A stretch of 64,000 bases of DNA from Rhodospirillaceae bacterium (GCA_002709075.1 PAPV01000004.1:252732-316731); one strand, 5' to 3'; counted from the first letter of the stretch, positions 20,518-32,412 are shown. Notes: generated by a model from the sequence alone, not told the origin. A program made the numbers and translations.

Positions 20518-22077
20518 TTAGGAGCGTAAAAAAATTAAGTAAACTAGTCCTATTACTATAGTGAATGTCCATAACATCCATTTAGATTTCGACTTGCGCT
20601 GGTAATTAAAAGGTTGCACGTCACCGGGATTAATTTTGATCCCGTCTCGACGAAATGACTCAATATTTTTTCCTATTTCAGAAATCAAAAACGGAAGTCG
20701 CTCAATAGCAAGTTTAGCTTCTTCTGCTACCTCTGAGATACGATTTTCCACCGACATTTGATTTTTCACCCAGTCCTCGATAAGAGGCCGCGCAAGCTCC
20801 CACATATTAGTTTCTGGATGCAGTTGTCTTCCTACGCCTTCTGCAACAAGCATTGTTTTCTGTAATAAAAGCAGCTGAGGTTGGGTTTCCATCTTAAAAC
20901 GTTTTGTTACATCAAATAGCTGTGCTAATAGTCGAGCAAGTGAAATTTGATTGAGTGGGAGCCCTAAAATTGGTTCACCAATTGCGCGAACTGCTTGGGC
21001 AAAGGCCTTTTCCGATTGATTTGCAGGCACATAACCAGCCTGAAAGTGAATTTTTGCTACACGATCGTAGTCGGAATTCAAAAACCCAACTAGCATTTCG
21101 GCCAGATAGAAGCGGGTTTGACGATCGATCCGACCCATTATGCCAAAATCAATAGGTTGTAGAGTGCCGTCTTCACTGATCATCATATTTCCCGGGTGCA
21201 TGTCTGCATGAAAAAAACCATCCCGGAACACTTGTAAAAAAAATAAACGAGCCATATTTGCCACTAAATATTCTGTATTTTGACCAGTTGCTTTAATAGC
21301 CTCGACTTCATCGGCAGGAAAGCCCTCAATTCGTTCTAACGTAAGGACCCTTTTACTGGTGCGTTTCCAGTCCATGCGTGGCACGTGAAAAATTGGATCG
21401 TTTGCGAAATTCTCTCGCAATTCGTCACCCGCAGCGGCTTCTAAGCGAAAATCCATTTCGTCGGACACTGTTTCTGCAAGAACTGCTATGACATCCGGAA
21501 TGCGTAATCTTTTAGAGTTTGGAATGTAACGGTCTATTGTCTTTCCAAGCCAAAACAGCAAATCAAGTTCTTGAGAAAAGATATTTTCAATTCCAGGTCT
21601 TAGAATCTTAATTGCCACCTTCTCTCCTTCTGAAGTGACACCAAAATGAACCTGAGCAATTGAGGCCGCTGCGACGGGAGTTTCGTTAAATTCCAAAAAT
21701 AGTTCCTTAATCGATCGTCCAAACTCTTTTTCAATTACCTGAATGGCTTCAATTGCTGGAAAAGGCTCAAGTTCATCCTGTAATGAACAGAGATCCTCTG
21801 CAACTTCATCTCCAACGAGATCACGTCTTACTGATAGCGCCTGACCCAACTTAATAAATATTGGACCTAACTCCCTAAATGCTAATGACAATCGCTCGCC
21901 TGGCCGTTTATTGCTCAATCCAAAAGGGCTTTTTTGCCCAATAATTATTAAACGGCGAGCGCGCTGCAATGAGTTTGAAAACACTCCAGCACGCTCTAAC
22001 AAAAAAAAAGTGTTGTATTTCGCAAGGATGCGGACAATTACTAGTAGTCGTTTAATGTTTTTCAGGGTTTTGATCAT
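20518..22077 (-). CDS. ubiB: UbiB-family kinase-like protein of ubiquinone synthesis
   Basis: UbiB is an atypical kinase-like ATPase needed for ubiquinone production, thought to help extract lipid intermediates from the membrane. Family marks are the KxGQ-type motif FIKLGQALSVRRDL, the Ala-rich loop AAASIAQVHFG, the lysine in VAIKILRPG, and the HADMHPGNMMI and PIDFGIMGR metal sites. A C-terminal membrane helix (WMLWTFTIVIGLVYLIFL) is clear. The frame reaches 22158, but ATG 22077 (519 residues) matches the family N-terminus and lies four bases after ubiE, indicating one operon. Confidence 0.94.
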   Translation of the reverse strand: MIKTLKNIKRLLVIVRILAKYNTFFLLERAGVFSNSLQRARRLIIIGQKSPFGLSNKRPGERLSLAFRELGPIFIKLGQALSVRRDLVGDEVAEDLCSLQDELEPFPAIEAIQVIEKEFGRSIKELFLEFNETPVAAASIAQVHFGVTSEGEKVAIKILRPGIENIFSQELDLLFWLGKTIDRYIPNSKRLRIPDVIAVLAETVSDEMDFRLEAAAGDELRENFANDPIFHVPRMDWKRTSKRVLTLERIEGFPADEVEAIKATGQNTEYLVANMARLFFLQVFRDGFFHADMHPGNMMISEDGTLQPIDFGIMGRIDRQTRFYLAEMLVGFLNSDYDRVAKIHFQAGYVPANQSEKAFAQAVRAIGEPILGLPLNQISLARLLAQLFDVTKRFKMETQPQLLLLQKTMLVAEGVGRQLHPETNMWELARPLIEDWVKNQMSVENRISEVAEEAKLAIERLPFLISEIGKNIESFRRDGIKINPGDVQPFNYQRKSKSKWMLWTFTIVIGLVYLIFLRS

Positions 22078-22081
22078 CGAA

Positions 22082-22864
22082 TTAGATGCGCCAAGCAGAG
22101 TGAATTGCAACAATTCCGCCATTGATTGATTGAGAACGTATATTACTGAATCCCGCATCGCTTAATTCCGCGGCGAGATCTTCGGGGCAAGGGAATTCTC
22201 TTATGCTCTCAGCCAAATATCTGTATGCACCTGGGTCATCCGCAATGTATTTGCCCATTACTGGAATGAATTTTAGGGAGTACGCGTCGTAAAAAGGTTT
22301 TAATATTGGCAGCACAACTGGAGAAAATTCAAGGCAAAGAAAATGCCCACCAAAATCCATTATTCTATGGAACTCCTTCATCGCTGATCTTCTATCTGTT
22401 ATATTACGCATACCAAAAGAAATGGTTATGGCGTCAAAGGAATGGTTCCGAAAAGGGAGCGCTTCAGCTGAGGTCGCAACAAAATTCAAATCACAGAGAT
22501 GGCCAAGGTCAATCGCACGATTGTTTGCTATCTTTAACATTTCAGTTGACGGGTCACACATCGTTATTGGTTGGTGAAATTCTTGATTTCTAGTGTTTTT
22601 GAGCCAATCTTTTAATAAAAAAGCAATGTCGCCCGTGCCAGTAGCTATATCAATGATCCGCATATCCGCTTTTGGATTTAGCTGACTTACTAGACGCCTT
22701 TTCCATAACCGATGCAGCCCGAAGCTCATAAGATCATTCATTTTATCGTATCGGCTAGCGACTGACTCAAAAACACTTCTTACTCTATTTTTGTGTTCAT
22801 TAAAGTCGACTTCTTCAAAGCCAAAATTTTTGCGCTGCTTGGTAGAATTTTTTATTACGTTCAT
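22082..22864 (-). CDS. ubiE: Ubiquinone/menaquinone C-methyltransferase
   Basis: UbiE performs the C-methylation of the benzoquinol ring in ubiquinone synthesis, using S-adenosylmethionine. The 260-residue protein has VRSVFESVASRYDKMNDLMSFG near the N-terminus (only its first part is needed to recognise the family), the methyl-donor motif IIDIATGTGDIAFLL, and later FGMRNITDRR and EFSPVVLPILKPFYDAY-type signatures. UbiB follows four bases downstream on the same strand. mutM diverges from it on the + strand. Confidence 0.95.
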   Translation of the reverse strand: MNVIKNSTKQRKNFGFEEVDFNEHKNRVRSVFESVASRYDKMNDLMSFGLHRLWKRRLVSQLNPKADMRIIDIATGTGDIAFLLKDWLKNTRNQEFHQPITMCDPSTEMLKIANNRAIDLGHLCDLNFVATSAEALPFRNHSFDAITISFGMRNITDRRSAMKEFHRIMDFGGHFLCLEFSPVVLPILKPFYDAYSLKFIPVMGKYIADDPGAYRYLAESIREFPCPEDLAAELSDAGFSNIRSQSINGGIVAIHSAWRI

Positions 22865-22965
22865 TTACTTATATTAGCCTAATGTCAAATTTTAGGCTAC
22901 TTTTACATGTATCACATTTTTTAAAGTGCCCCTACTTTCTAAAAGATAGAGAGCGAAAGAAGGCA

Positions 22966-23796
22966 ATGCCTGAACTACCTGAAGTTGAGACTGTCCGCAG
23001 GTCACTCGCTAAGGCAATGGAGGGAAAACCAATATCACAAGTTTCCGTTTGGCGAGATGATTTACGCATACCCGTTCCACAGGATTTTTCTGATTCGGTA
23101 AAAGGTCTGTTCGTCCACCGGGTTGGCAGACGAGCCAAATATTTGCAGATTTTCCTAGATAAAGAAAAAGTCATATTAATTCATCTCGGCATGTCAGGAA
23201 AAATGTTAATTGATATTGATTCGAATGGTTCCAATAAGAAATTGAAACACGAACACGTTACATTTTTAATAGGTGACAGGGTTGCGATTCGGTTTGTCGA
23301 CCCCAGAAGATTCGGTCTTATTGACCTTTGCACTCGCGATAAATTAAGCTCCCATCCACTTCTTGTTCATCTTGGTTTAGAGCCTCTTACTGAGGAGTTT
23401 AGCGATGCTTATTTAAAAAAAGCGTTCAAAAATAAGAAGATTTGTATTAAAGCTGCACTTTTAAATCAACACATGGTTGCTGGGCTTGGAAACATTTATG
23501 CGTGCGAAGCTCTTTGGTATTCCTGCCTCTCACCTAGGAGGAATGCTCTCACGATCACGGGCAAAAGAGCCGAGCGTTTGGCTCAATCTATAAAACAAGT
23601 TCTCACTGAAGCGATTTCGCGGGGGGGATCAACTTTGCGTGATCATGTTTCTCCTGATGGAGAAATGGGATATTTTCAAAATTCATTTAAAGTCTATGGA
23701 AGAGCAGGAGCACCCTGTTTTTCCTGCAATAAGCCAGTGCAGAAGATGATTCAGTTAGGGCGATCTACATTTTTTTGTCCCAATTGTCAGCGGTAA
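22966..23796 (+). CDS. mutM: Formamidopyrimidine-DNA glycosylase
   Basis: MutM removes 8-oxoguanine and formamidopyrimidines from DNA and cuts the abasic site. The start must be ATG 22966, because the enzyme uses Pro2 as nucleophile: it begins MPELPEVETV, and GAAGG lies just upstream. Glu3, the lysine of HLGMSGKM and the C-terminal zinc finger (CFSCNKP and CPNCQR) are all present. The 276-residue length is normal. The frame runs back to 22882, but those codons are not part of the protein. Confidence 0.96.
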   Translation: MPELPEVETVRRSLAKAMEGKPISQVSVWRDDLRIPVPQDFSDSVKGLFVHRVGRRAKYLQIFLDKEKVILIHLGMSGKMLIDIDSNGSNKKLKHEHVTFLIGDRVAIRFVDPRRFGLIDLCTRDKLSSHPLLVHLGLEPLTEEFSDAYLKKAFKNKKICIKAALLNQHMVAGLGNIYACEALWYSCLSPRRNALTITGKRAERLAQSIKQVLTEAISRGGSTLRDHVSPDGEMGYFQNSFKVYGRAGAPCFSCNKPVQKMIQLGRSTFFCPNCQR

Positions 23797-23861
23797 AAGT
23801 TAGTCTTGTTTTTTAGTGGAAACTATTTCGTTCCCTCTAGAAATATTTTAACATAATCTGC

Positions 23862-24287
23862 ATGAAAATCATCAGTGTCAAAATAGTGTTTTTTTGTTTC
23901 GTGGTATCTCTTGCGTCACCTCTCCATGGTGAGAGTAGTTTTTTGACAGTCATCGATGACATGCCATTGGCCAATGATTTAACGGAGGAATCTAACTCCA
24001 CTATAATGTTCGAAACTTCCCAGGGGCGAATTGCTTACGCAACTGCCATTGGGACAACAACTTTTGGGACCGTAAAGAGATTTTATTCTCTAAGTCTTCC
24101 TCAGCTTGGCTGGAAATCTGACGCTATACAAAAAGGCTGGCATTACTCTTCTCTCAAGTGGGTCGCCACTTGGCACCGTGGTGCAGAAAAATTGACCATT
24201 GAATTAGAAAACATAAATGATGTTATGCACGTGAATTTTATACTTATACCTCGCCATAACACCACACAACACAGGAGAAATAAATGA
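23862..24287 (+). CDS. Exported hypothetical protein
   Basis: A 141-residue protein of unknown function. IISVKIVFFCFVVSLASPLHG at the N-terminus is a likely signal peptide with a cut near GES. The mature part contains FYSLSLPQLGWKS and EKLTIELEN, reminiscent of small exported proteins seen next to crotonase genes in related genomes. Its stop overlaps the start of the enoyl-CoA hydratase by four bases, so it is co-translated with it. No catalytic motif is visible. Confidence 0.75.
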   Translation: MKIISVKIVFFCFVVSLASPLHGESSFLTVIDDMPLANDLTEESNSTIMFETSQGRIAYATAIGTTTFGTVKRFYSLSLPQLGWKSDAIQKGWHYSSLKWVATWHRGAEKLTIELENINDVMHVNFILIPRHNTTQHRRNK

Positions 24288-25063
24288 TTTTTGACACCAT
24301 TCTCGTTCAGGTTCATGGCAATGTAGGACTGGTGACACTGAATCGCCCGGAAGCACTTAACGCTCTGTCGAAACAGCTTATTAGCGATTTAGTAAAGGCG
24401 CTGGATAAATTAGAGTCTGACGACTCCATAGGTTGCATAGTGCTGACTGGATCAGAGAAAGCTTTTGCTGCCGGAGCAGACATCAAAGAAATGCAAAGTC
24501 AAAGTTATCCGGAGACATTTGTGCACGATTTCATTACTGATGGGTGGGAGAGGGTTGCGCATTGCCGGAAACCGACCATCGCTGCAGTTGCAGGGTTCGC
24601 GGTAGGAGGAGGTTGTGAAATAGCTATGATGTGTGATTTTATTTTGGCGGCCGATTCTGCCAAGTTTGGTCAACCAGAAATAAAAATAGGGGTCACTCCA
24701 GGAGCTGGCGGTAGTCAGAGACTCACCCGAGCAATTGGAAAGGCAAAAGCAATGGAGATGTGTTTGACTGGAAGGATGATGGCCGCAGAGGAAGCGGAAC
24801 AGGCGGGATTAGTGTCGAGAGTCATAGCTGCAGAAAATTTGGTAGAAGAAGCTCTGAAGACCGGGCAGTCGATTGCGGAAATGCCGCGGCCTGCTGCGAT
24901 GTTCGTCAAAGAGCAGATTAATCGTGCCTTTGAGACAAGTTTGGGTGAGGGCATACTTTATGAACGAAGAATTTTTCAATCACTTTTTGGTTCACCTGAC
25001 CAGATAGAGGGCATGAGGGCATTTGTTGAGAAACGTAAACCTGACTTTCAATTCAAAAAATGA
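24284..25063 (+). CDS. Enoyl-CoA hydratase (crotonase family)
   Basis: This protein hydrates trans-2-enoyl-CoA in fatty acid breakdown. At 259 residues it has the oxyanion-hole regions FAAGADIKEM and FAVGGGCEIAMMCD. Both catalytic glutamates are in place, Glu112 (GGCEI) and Glu132 (FGQPEIKIG), followed by PGAGGSQRL. This is the full active-site pattern of short-chain enoyl-CoA hydratase, unlike the crotonase at 52823-53626. It is coupled to the exported protein upstream and precedes rpsT. Confidence 0.93.
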   Translation: MIFDTILVQVHGNVGLVTLNRPEALNALSKQLISDLVKALDKLESDDSIGCIVLTGSEKAFAAGADIKEMQSQSYPETFVHDFITDGWERVAHCRKPTIAAVAGFAVGGGCEIAMMCDFILAADSAKFGQPEIKIGVTPGAGGSQRLTRAIGKAKAMEMCLTGRMMAAEEAEQAGLVSRVIAAENLVEEALKTGQSIAEMPRPAAMFVKEQINRAFETSLGEGILYERRIFQSLFGSPDQIEGMRAFVEKRKPDFQFKK

Positions 25064-25091
25064 GAAATCGTTGCTGGTTAAGTTGATATAC

Positions 25092-25119
25092 TTGACGTGC
25101 CGCATTTCGCACTTTAAAC
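25092..25119 (+). promoter_or_regulatory. Candidate rpsT promoter
   Basis: TTGACG at 25092-25097 is followed 16 bases later by TTAAAC at 25114-25119, a plausible sigma-70 pair about 30 bases before the rpsT start. The -10 is imperfect. Confidence 0.4.
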
Positions 25120-25149
25120 AATCCCTGCATTTAATGCGAGGAAAAGAGA

Positions 25150-25413
25150 ATGCCTAATATACAATCTGCAAAAAAACGAGTACGTCAGACCGCCAGAAAA
25201 ACTGAAGTTAACAGGGCACGTCGCAGCCGAATAAGAACTTTCATTAAAAAAGTTGATAATGCTATTCAGGAGGGGCAAAAATCCGTTGCTCACACTGCAT
25301 TAATGGCTGCGCAGTCGGAAATTATGCGTGGTGTTGCGCGCGGTGTAATTAAAAAGAATACCGCGGCGCGTAAAATATCCCGCCTTTCCATGTCAGTTCG
25401 AAATTTGGGTTAA
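25150..25413 (+). CDS. rpsT: 30S ribosomal protein S20
   Basis: S20 (bS20) is a helical primary binding protein of 16S rRNA. The 87-residue basic protein has MPNIQSAKKRVRQTARKTE-like N-terminal sequence, RRSRIRTFIKKVD, and the C-terminal GVIKKNTAARKISRLS motif, all characteristic. GAGGAAAAGAG upstream supplies the ribosome binding site. It appears to be a single-gene unit, with its own promoter candidate and a clear terminator. Confidence 0.97.
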   Translation: MPNIQSAKKRVRQTARKTEVNRARRSRIRTFIKKVDNAIQEGQKSVAHTALMAAQSEIMRGVARGVIKKNTAARKISRLSMSVRNLG

Positions 25414-25434
25414 ATTTGTTAGAAAGTAGTGAAG

Positions 25435-25460
25435 ACCCGCTTTTTTATGCGGGTTTTTTT
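25435..25460 (+). terminator. Intrinsic terminator after rpsT
   Basis: ACCCGC (25435-25440) pairs with GCGGGT (25449-25454) around a loop of eight bases, followed by a run of T to 25461. It is the clearest Rho-independent terminator in the window and separates rpsT from the dnaA block. Confidence 0.88.
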
Positions 25461-25461
25461 T

Positions 25462-25911
25462 ATGGTACTTGAAACAATAGTAGTTTAGAGGCTTCCTATA
25501 CTATTCGAATTCAGGTTATCCCGCCAAGCATCTGAAGAAAAATAACAATTTAGACTTCACAGTTTTGTCAATAAAAATATTTACATTTTTTCCATGGGAA
25601 AACATTGCGGGGTGCGGGTCTCCACTATAAGTTGCTTGTGATAGCTTTCGAGCATGGGGGGAAAGAATAGTTTTTAGAGTTTTTAATTTAACAGTATTAA
25701 ATTTTTCCATATAAACACAATTCTCATTTGTTTTTTGTCATCATTTATATCTGTTTAAGATAAAACGCTTTTGGAGGGGTTTGTATATTTAAAACTTTTC
25801 CTAATCTATTCTTCCAAAGTTTTGTTAGCTGCCAAGGAAACATAGCTTCGGATTATTTTGGATAGTCAGAAGTTAGGACACTCTAACAGTGCGCATTAAG
25901 GGTTTGGAAAA
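25462..25911. other. Gap upstream of dnaA; no clear origin boxes
   Basis: This AT-rich stretch of about 450 bases precedes dnaA. I found no good match to the DnaA box TTATNCACA on either strand; the nearest, TTATCCCGC near 25517, matches only in its first half. A 64-codon minus-strand frame (25516-25710) lacks a ribosome binding site and homology that I recognise. The region probably holds the dnaA promoter and leader. Confidence 0.4.
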
Positions 25912-27309
25912 ATGGCCGATCAGAACGTCGATCCAGCAGTAACTCAAAGATGGGCGAAAGTCCGGGGAATGCTCCGATCAGAAGTTGGTGATGCCTCATA
26001 CCGCAGTTGGTTAAAACCACTAACATTAGTTTCCGTAGAAAATGGGAAGGTAAGGATTTCTGTTCCCACACAGTTTATGCGTGATTGGGTAATTAGCCAT
26101 TATGGTGACAGATTGAGAGAGCTCTGGGTAAACGAAAACCCGGATGTAGATATGGTTGATGTCTTTGTGCAACCTCCTACGCCCAAGAAATTTGTTCGTC
26201 CCGTCGGGCAAGCTCGTCATTCTGGCCCTTCAGGAATAAATACGTCTGTTTCGGTCTCGCCTAAGGAGGGTGTAGATACAAATAGAATCAATGCGCCATT
26301 AGATACGCGCTTCAACTTTAAAAACTTCATTGTTGGAAAACCAAATGAACTAGCTTACGCTGCAGCGCGACGCGTAGCAGACTCTGAAGTTGCACCGTTT
26401 AATCCTTTGTTTCTTTATGGAGGGGTTGGGCTCGGCAAGACCCATTTGATTCATGCCATTGCACTTCATACAAAGAAGAGATTTCCCAAAAAGAAAGTGG
26501 TTTATCTCTCCGCAGAAAAGTTCATGTACCATTTCGTTCGTGCATTACGATACAAAGATACAGTTTCTTTCAAAGACCAGTTTAGATCCGTCGATTTGCT
26601 TATGATTGATGATGTTCAATTTATAAATGGCAAAGAATCGACCCAAGAGGAATTCTTCCACACTTTTAACGAATTAGTTGATAATCAAAGACAGGTTGTA
26701 GTCTCAGCGGATAAGCCGCCATCAGATTTGGAAGGAATGGAGGAACGTTTGCGTTCACGGCTTGGTTGGGGTCTGGTTGCTGATATCCAATCTACTACCT
26801 TAGATCTCCGACTGGAAATTATTGAGGCAAAAGTTGCAAAGCTAGGTGTTGAGATACCAAGTAGTGTTATTGACTTTTTATCCCATCGAATCACCTCTAA
26901 CGTCCGTGAACTTGAGGGTGCATTAAATCGTGTAGTTGCTCATGCGACCCTCGTAGGGCGTGATATAACATTAGAAACCTGCCAAGAAGTTCTTCATGAT
27001 ATACTTCGCGCCAATGATCGACGGGTTACTATAGAAGAAATTCAAAAAAGAGTAGCAGCGCACTTCAACATACGTCTAGCTGATATGCACTCTGCACGCC
27101 GCGCGCGTGCGGTGGCTAGACCTCGGCAAGTTGCAATGTACCTCTCTAAGCAACTGACAGCACGATCTTTACCGGAAATAGGACGTAAGTTCGGAGGCCG
27201 TGATCACACAACCGTTATGCATGCAGTAAAAAAGGTAGAGGAATTGCGTCAGAGTGACACCGGTTTTGCTGAAGACGTCGACTTGCTGAGGCGTTTACTT
27301 GAAGGTTAA
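25912..27309 (+). CDS. dnaA: Chromosomal replication initiator protein DnaA
   Basis: DnaA binds and opens the replication origin. Domain I (about 10-85) and a short linker precede the AAA+ domain, with Walker A GGVGLGKTH at 170-178 and Walker B LLMIDDVQFI. The sensor region and arginine finger lie in EERLRSRLGWGLVADI. The C-terminal DNA-binding domain contains the signature GGRDHTTVMHAVKKVEEL. At 465 residues it is a usual length. dnaN, recF and gyrB follow. Confidence 0.97.
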   Translation: MADQNVDPAVTQRWAKVRGMLRSEVGDASYRSWLKPLTLVSVENGKVRISVPTQFMRDWVISHYGDRLRELWVNENPDVDMVDVFVQPPTPKKFVRPVGQARHSGPSGINTSVSVSPKEGVDTNRINAPLDTRFNFKNFIVGKPNELAYAAARRVADSEVAPFNPLFLYGGVGLGKTHLIHAIALHTKKRFPKKKVVYLSAEKFMYHFVRALRYKDTVSFKDQFRSVDLLMIDDVQFINGKESTQEEFFHTFNELVDNQRQVVVSADKPPSDLEGMEERLRSRLGWGLVADIQSTTLDLRLEIIEAKVAKLGVEIPSSVIDFLSHRITSNVRELEGALNRVVAHATLVGRDITLETCQEVLHDILRANDRRVTIEEIQKRVAAHFNIRLADMHSARRARAVARPRQVAMYLSKQLTARSLPEIGRKFGGRDHTTVMHAVKKVEELRQSDTGFAEDVDLLRRLLEG

Positions 27310-27500
27310 TATGTAGTGTTGAGGAATTAACTATCAAGATTTCTTTACCAAATGCATACTCCGTTTCTTCCACAGTTGTGCATTACAAAATTAGCTTTTT
27401 TAAAGAAAAAAATACGATTATATTTAATGAAATTAATTTAGTTCTCGTCAGATTTTTTTGTTATGATATATTCATCAGAGGTTAGACAATTGGTATAGCC

Positions 27501-28622
27501 ATGAATTTTAGTATTGATCGCGGTGCACTTCTTAAGTCGTTAACTCATGCTCAAAGTGTAGTTGAACGCCGCAACACTATTCCAATTCTAGCAAATATTT
27601 TATTAAAAGCGGATGAGAGTGGGTCAGTTGAACTAACCGCTACCGATATGGATCTTGCAATTGTCGAGAAAGTTCCTGCATCAGTATCACAATCAGGCTC
27701 GACAACAGTGCCGGCTCATACACTGTTCGATATCGTCCGCAAATTAGAAGATGGCTCTCAGGTACAAATTGGTGGCACATCGAAAGAGGGACAAATAGCT
27801 CTAAGATCCGGACGGTCTACTTTGAAGTTGGCCACGCTTCCAAGTGAAGATTTCCCATCTTTGTCAAATGATGATATGCCGTCTGAATTTGTACTTGATT
27901 CTAGCGTTTTACGATCATTAATCGATCGAACCCGTTTTGCGATTTCGACGGAGGAGACGCGTTATTATCTGAATGGAATTTATTTCCATGCGGCTGAAGG
28001 AGACAAAGGAAAGATTTTGCGTGCTGTGGCAACCGATGGTCATCGCTTGGCCCTTATGGAGGCTCCGTTGCCTGACGGTGCGGAAAACATGCCCGGTGTA
28101 ATTATTCCGCGTAAGACAGTAAATGAATTGAGGAAATTAGTTGATAATATTGATGAAGAGATTTCAGTAAAATTATCTGAAACTCGAATTCTTTTTGCTA
28201 TTAATGGTATTGATCTTTCGTCCAAATTGATAGACGGCACATTCCCCGAATATGATCGTGTTATTCCTGAAGGGAACGATAAAATCATGGAGGTTGATTG
28301 TAAGCGCTTTGAACGAGCAGTTGACCTCGTTTCAACCATTTCGACTGAGAAATCAAAAGCAATAAAGCTCAGTCTTTCAGAAAATACGGTATTGCTATCT
28401 GCAACTAGTCCTGACGCTGGAAGTGCAACAGAGGAATTGGAAGTAGCTTACGCTTGCGATCAATTAGAGATTGGGTTTAACTCGCGATATCTTATAGATA
28501 TTACCCAACAGATTGAGGGGGATGTTGCCCGATTTGCTTTGTCTGATTCGGCGTCGCCTACAGTGATACGTGAAAAAGATGGTTCGGGCGCTCTTTATGT
28601 TTTGATGCCGATGCGCGTTTGA
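27501..28622 (+). CDS. dnaN: DNA polymerase III sliding clamp (beta subunit)
   Basis: The clamp encircles DNA and tethers polymerase III. Its 373 residues form three related domains; recognisable segments are VVERRNTIPILANILLKA near the N-terminus, VATDGHRLALME in the middle, and the C-terminal end YVLMPMRV. Length is normal. A TATGAT at 27462-27467 in the 191-base gap after dnaA may be a -10 element, without a convincing -35. An AGAGG lies about 19 bases before the ATG, further than usual. Confidence 0.97.
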   Translation: MNFSIDRGALLKSLTHAQSVVERRNTIPILANILLKADESGSVELTATDMDLAIVEKVPASVSQSGSTTVPAHTLFDIVRKLEDGSQVQIGGTSKEGQIALRSGRSTLKLATLPSEDFPSLSNDDMPSEFVLDSSVLRSLIDRTRFAISTEETRYYLNGIYFHAAEGDKGKILRAVATDGHRLALMEAPLPDGAENMPGVIIPRKTVNELRKLVDNIDEEISVKLSETRILFAINGIDLSSKLIDGTFPEYDRVIPEGNDKIMEVDCKRFERAVDLVSTISTEKSKAIKLSLSENTVLLSATSPDAGSATEELEVAYACDQLEIGFNSRYLIDITQQIEGDVARFALSDSASPTVIREKDGSGALYVLMPMRV

Positions 28623-28680
28623 CGCTAGGGGATAGAAACTGGACACCCTGACAAACCCTAGACCGGATTCCAAAGCACAA

Positions 28681-29844
28681 ATGTGTCGCATTGCAGTAAT
28701 TCGGCTCAAATTATTGAATTTTCGTTGTTACAAGCAACTTTCTCTTGATACTCGCGGCAGAATGGTGGTGCTTTCGGGACCTAATGGGGCGGGCAAGACA
28801 AACTTGCTGGAAGCTGTGTCGTTTTTAGTTCCAGGACGTGGTATGCGAAGAGCACGTCTTAGTGAGCCGGTGAGAGGCAAAATGGATAATTTCTCTGAAA
28901 ATGATCTTGGTTATTGGAGTGTCTCGGCGACAATAGAAGATAGGGACGGCCACTTTGATGTTGGTACGGGAGTAAAGCCTAGCACAAATAAAGATTATAA
29001 ACGGATCGTACACATTGATGGCGATCAGAAACAAAGTCAATCTTCTTTGGCTGAGCGTATTTCTATGCTCTGGCTTACCCCTGACATGCAAAGACTGTTC
29101 ACAGATGGTGCTTCTGGTAGGCGACGTTTCTTAGATCGGATGGTTTTTTCTAATGATCCGGCGCATGCGATTAGAATACAGGAATATGAAAAAGCATTAC
29201 GCAACCGATCTAGAGTCTTGTCTGATGCACGACGTGAACACCGTCTACCGGATAGTGGTTGGCTTGATGCACTAGAGACAAATATGGTAAAATATGGAGT
29301 GGCAATCGCTGCGGCACGCGCAAACTTAGTGCGCAGATTGAATCCAGCCTGTATGATGGGGATTGGTCCATTTCCAGCGGCAGGTTTAAATTTGTCTGGT
29401 TCAATAGATTGTTGGCTGTCAGAAATGCCAGCCGTTGAGGTAGAAGAAAACTTTAATGCTGAATTGCGCCGAAGAAGAGAGGAAGACTCAATTTTACGTG
29501 GTGCTAGCCAAGGCCCACATAAAACTGATCTAAAAGTACAACATTTAGACCATAATGCGCCGGCTAAGCAGTGTTCTACCGGCGAGCAGAAAGCGTTGTT
29601 ACTTAGTATTGTTCTCGCCAATGCGCGTTTACAGAGACTTGATACAGGATTTGTACCAATATTACTTTTGGATGATGTGGCTGCTCATCTAGATGAAATT
29701 CATCGTGAAGCACTTTTTGAGGAACTAATCGAGCTTGATGTACAAGCATGGATGACAGGAACTGATCCATTATTATTTTCATCGGTTGATAAATTTGCAA
29801 GACACTTCACCGTCGCTAACGCCGCTGTAAGTCAATTAAATTAA
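28681..29844 (+). CDS. recF: DNA replication and repair protein RecF
   Basis: RecF is an ABC-like ATPase that loads RecA at gaps. The 387-residue protein has Walker A GPNGAGKT at 33-40, the signature-like STGEQKALLLSIVLANA, and Walker B LLLDDVAAHLD. Its N-terminus (VIRLKLLNFRCYKQLSL) is typical. The 58 bases after dnaN include CTAGGG and CCCTAG arms (28625-28630 and 28656-28661) that could pair. No clear Shine-Dalgarno is visible. Confidence 0.95.
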   Translation: MCRIAVIRLKLLNFRCYKQLSLDTRGRMVVLSGPNGAGKTNLLEAVSFLVPGRGMRRARLSEPVRGKMDNFSENDLGYWSVSATIEDRDGHFDVGTGVKPSTNKDYKRIVHIDGDQKQSQSSLAERISMLWLTPDMQRLFTDGASGRRRFLDRMVFSNDPAHAIRIQEYEKALRNRSRVLSDARREHRLPDSGWLDALETNMVKYGVAIAAARANLVRRLNPACMMGIGPFPAAGLNLSGSIDCWLSEMPAVEVEENFNAELRRRREEDSILRGASQGPHKTDLKVQHLDHNAPAKQCSTGEQKALLLSIVLANARLQRLDTGFVPILLLDDVAAHLDEIHREALFEELIELDVQAWMTGTDPLLFSSVDKFARHFTVANAAVSQLN

Positions 29845-29858
29845 AGAGGAAATGGTAG

Positions 29859-32318
<2,460 letters not shown>

Positions 32319-32353
32319 TTGAATTGAGTTTTCTTTGTTGTATAAAATATATG

Positions 32354-32412
32354 CTTCCTTGAAATCATCTGCAGTTTCAATTTCATTTTGAAAATGAAAA
32401 ATAGGAAGGAAG
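32354..32412. repeat. Nested inverted repeats downstream of gyrB
   Basis: Three pairings nest into a possible three-way junction. CTTCC 32354-32358 pairs with GGAAG 32408-32412; inside it TTGAAA 32359-32364 pairs with TTTCAA 32375-32380, and TTTCATTTT 32381-32389 pairs with AAAATGAAA 32391-32399. It lies between convergent gyrB and the GNAT gene and may act in transcript ending. The AT content makes chance pairing possible. Confidence 0.35.

Noticed and set aside
25516..25710. 64-codon minus-strand ORF upstream of dnaA
   Set aside because: No ribosome binding site, no recognisable family, and it lies in the expected dnaA promoter region.
29037..29621. Minus-strand ORF of 194 codons opposite recF
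   Set aside because: Lies wholly inside recF and has no family features.
32381..32399. Palindrome considered as an operator or insertion-element end
   Set aside because: No second copy or target-site duplication was seen; it fits better as part of a gene-end structure or as chance.
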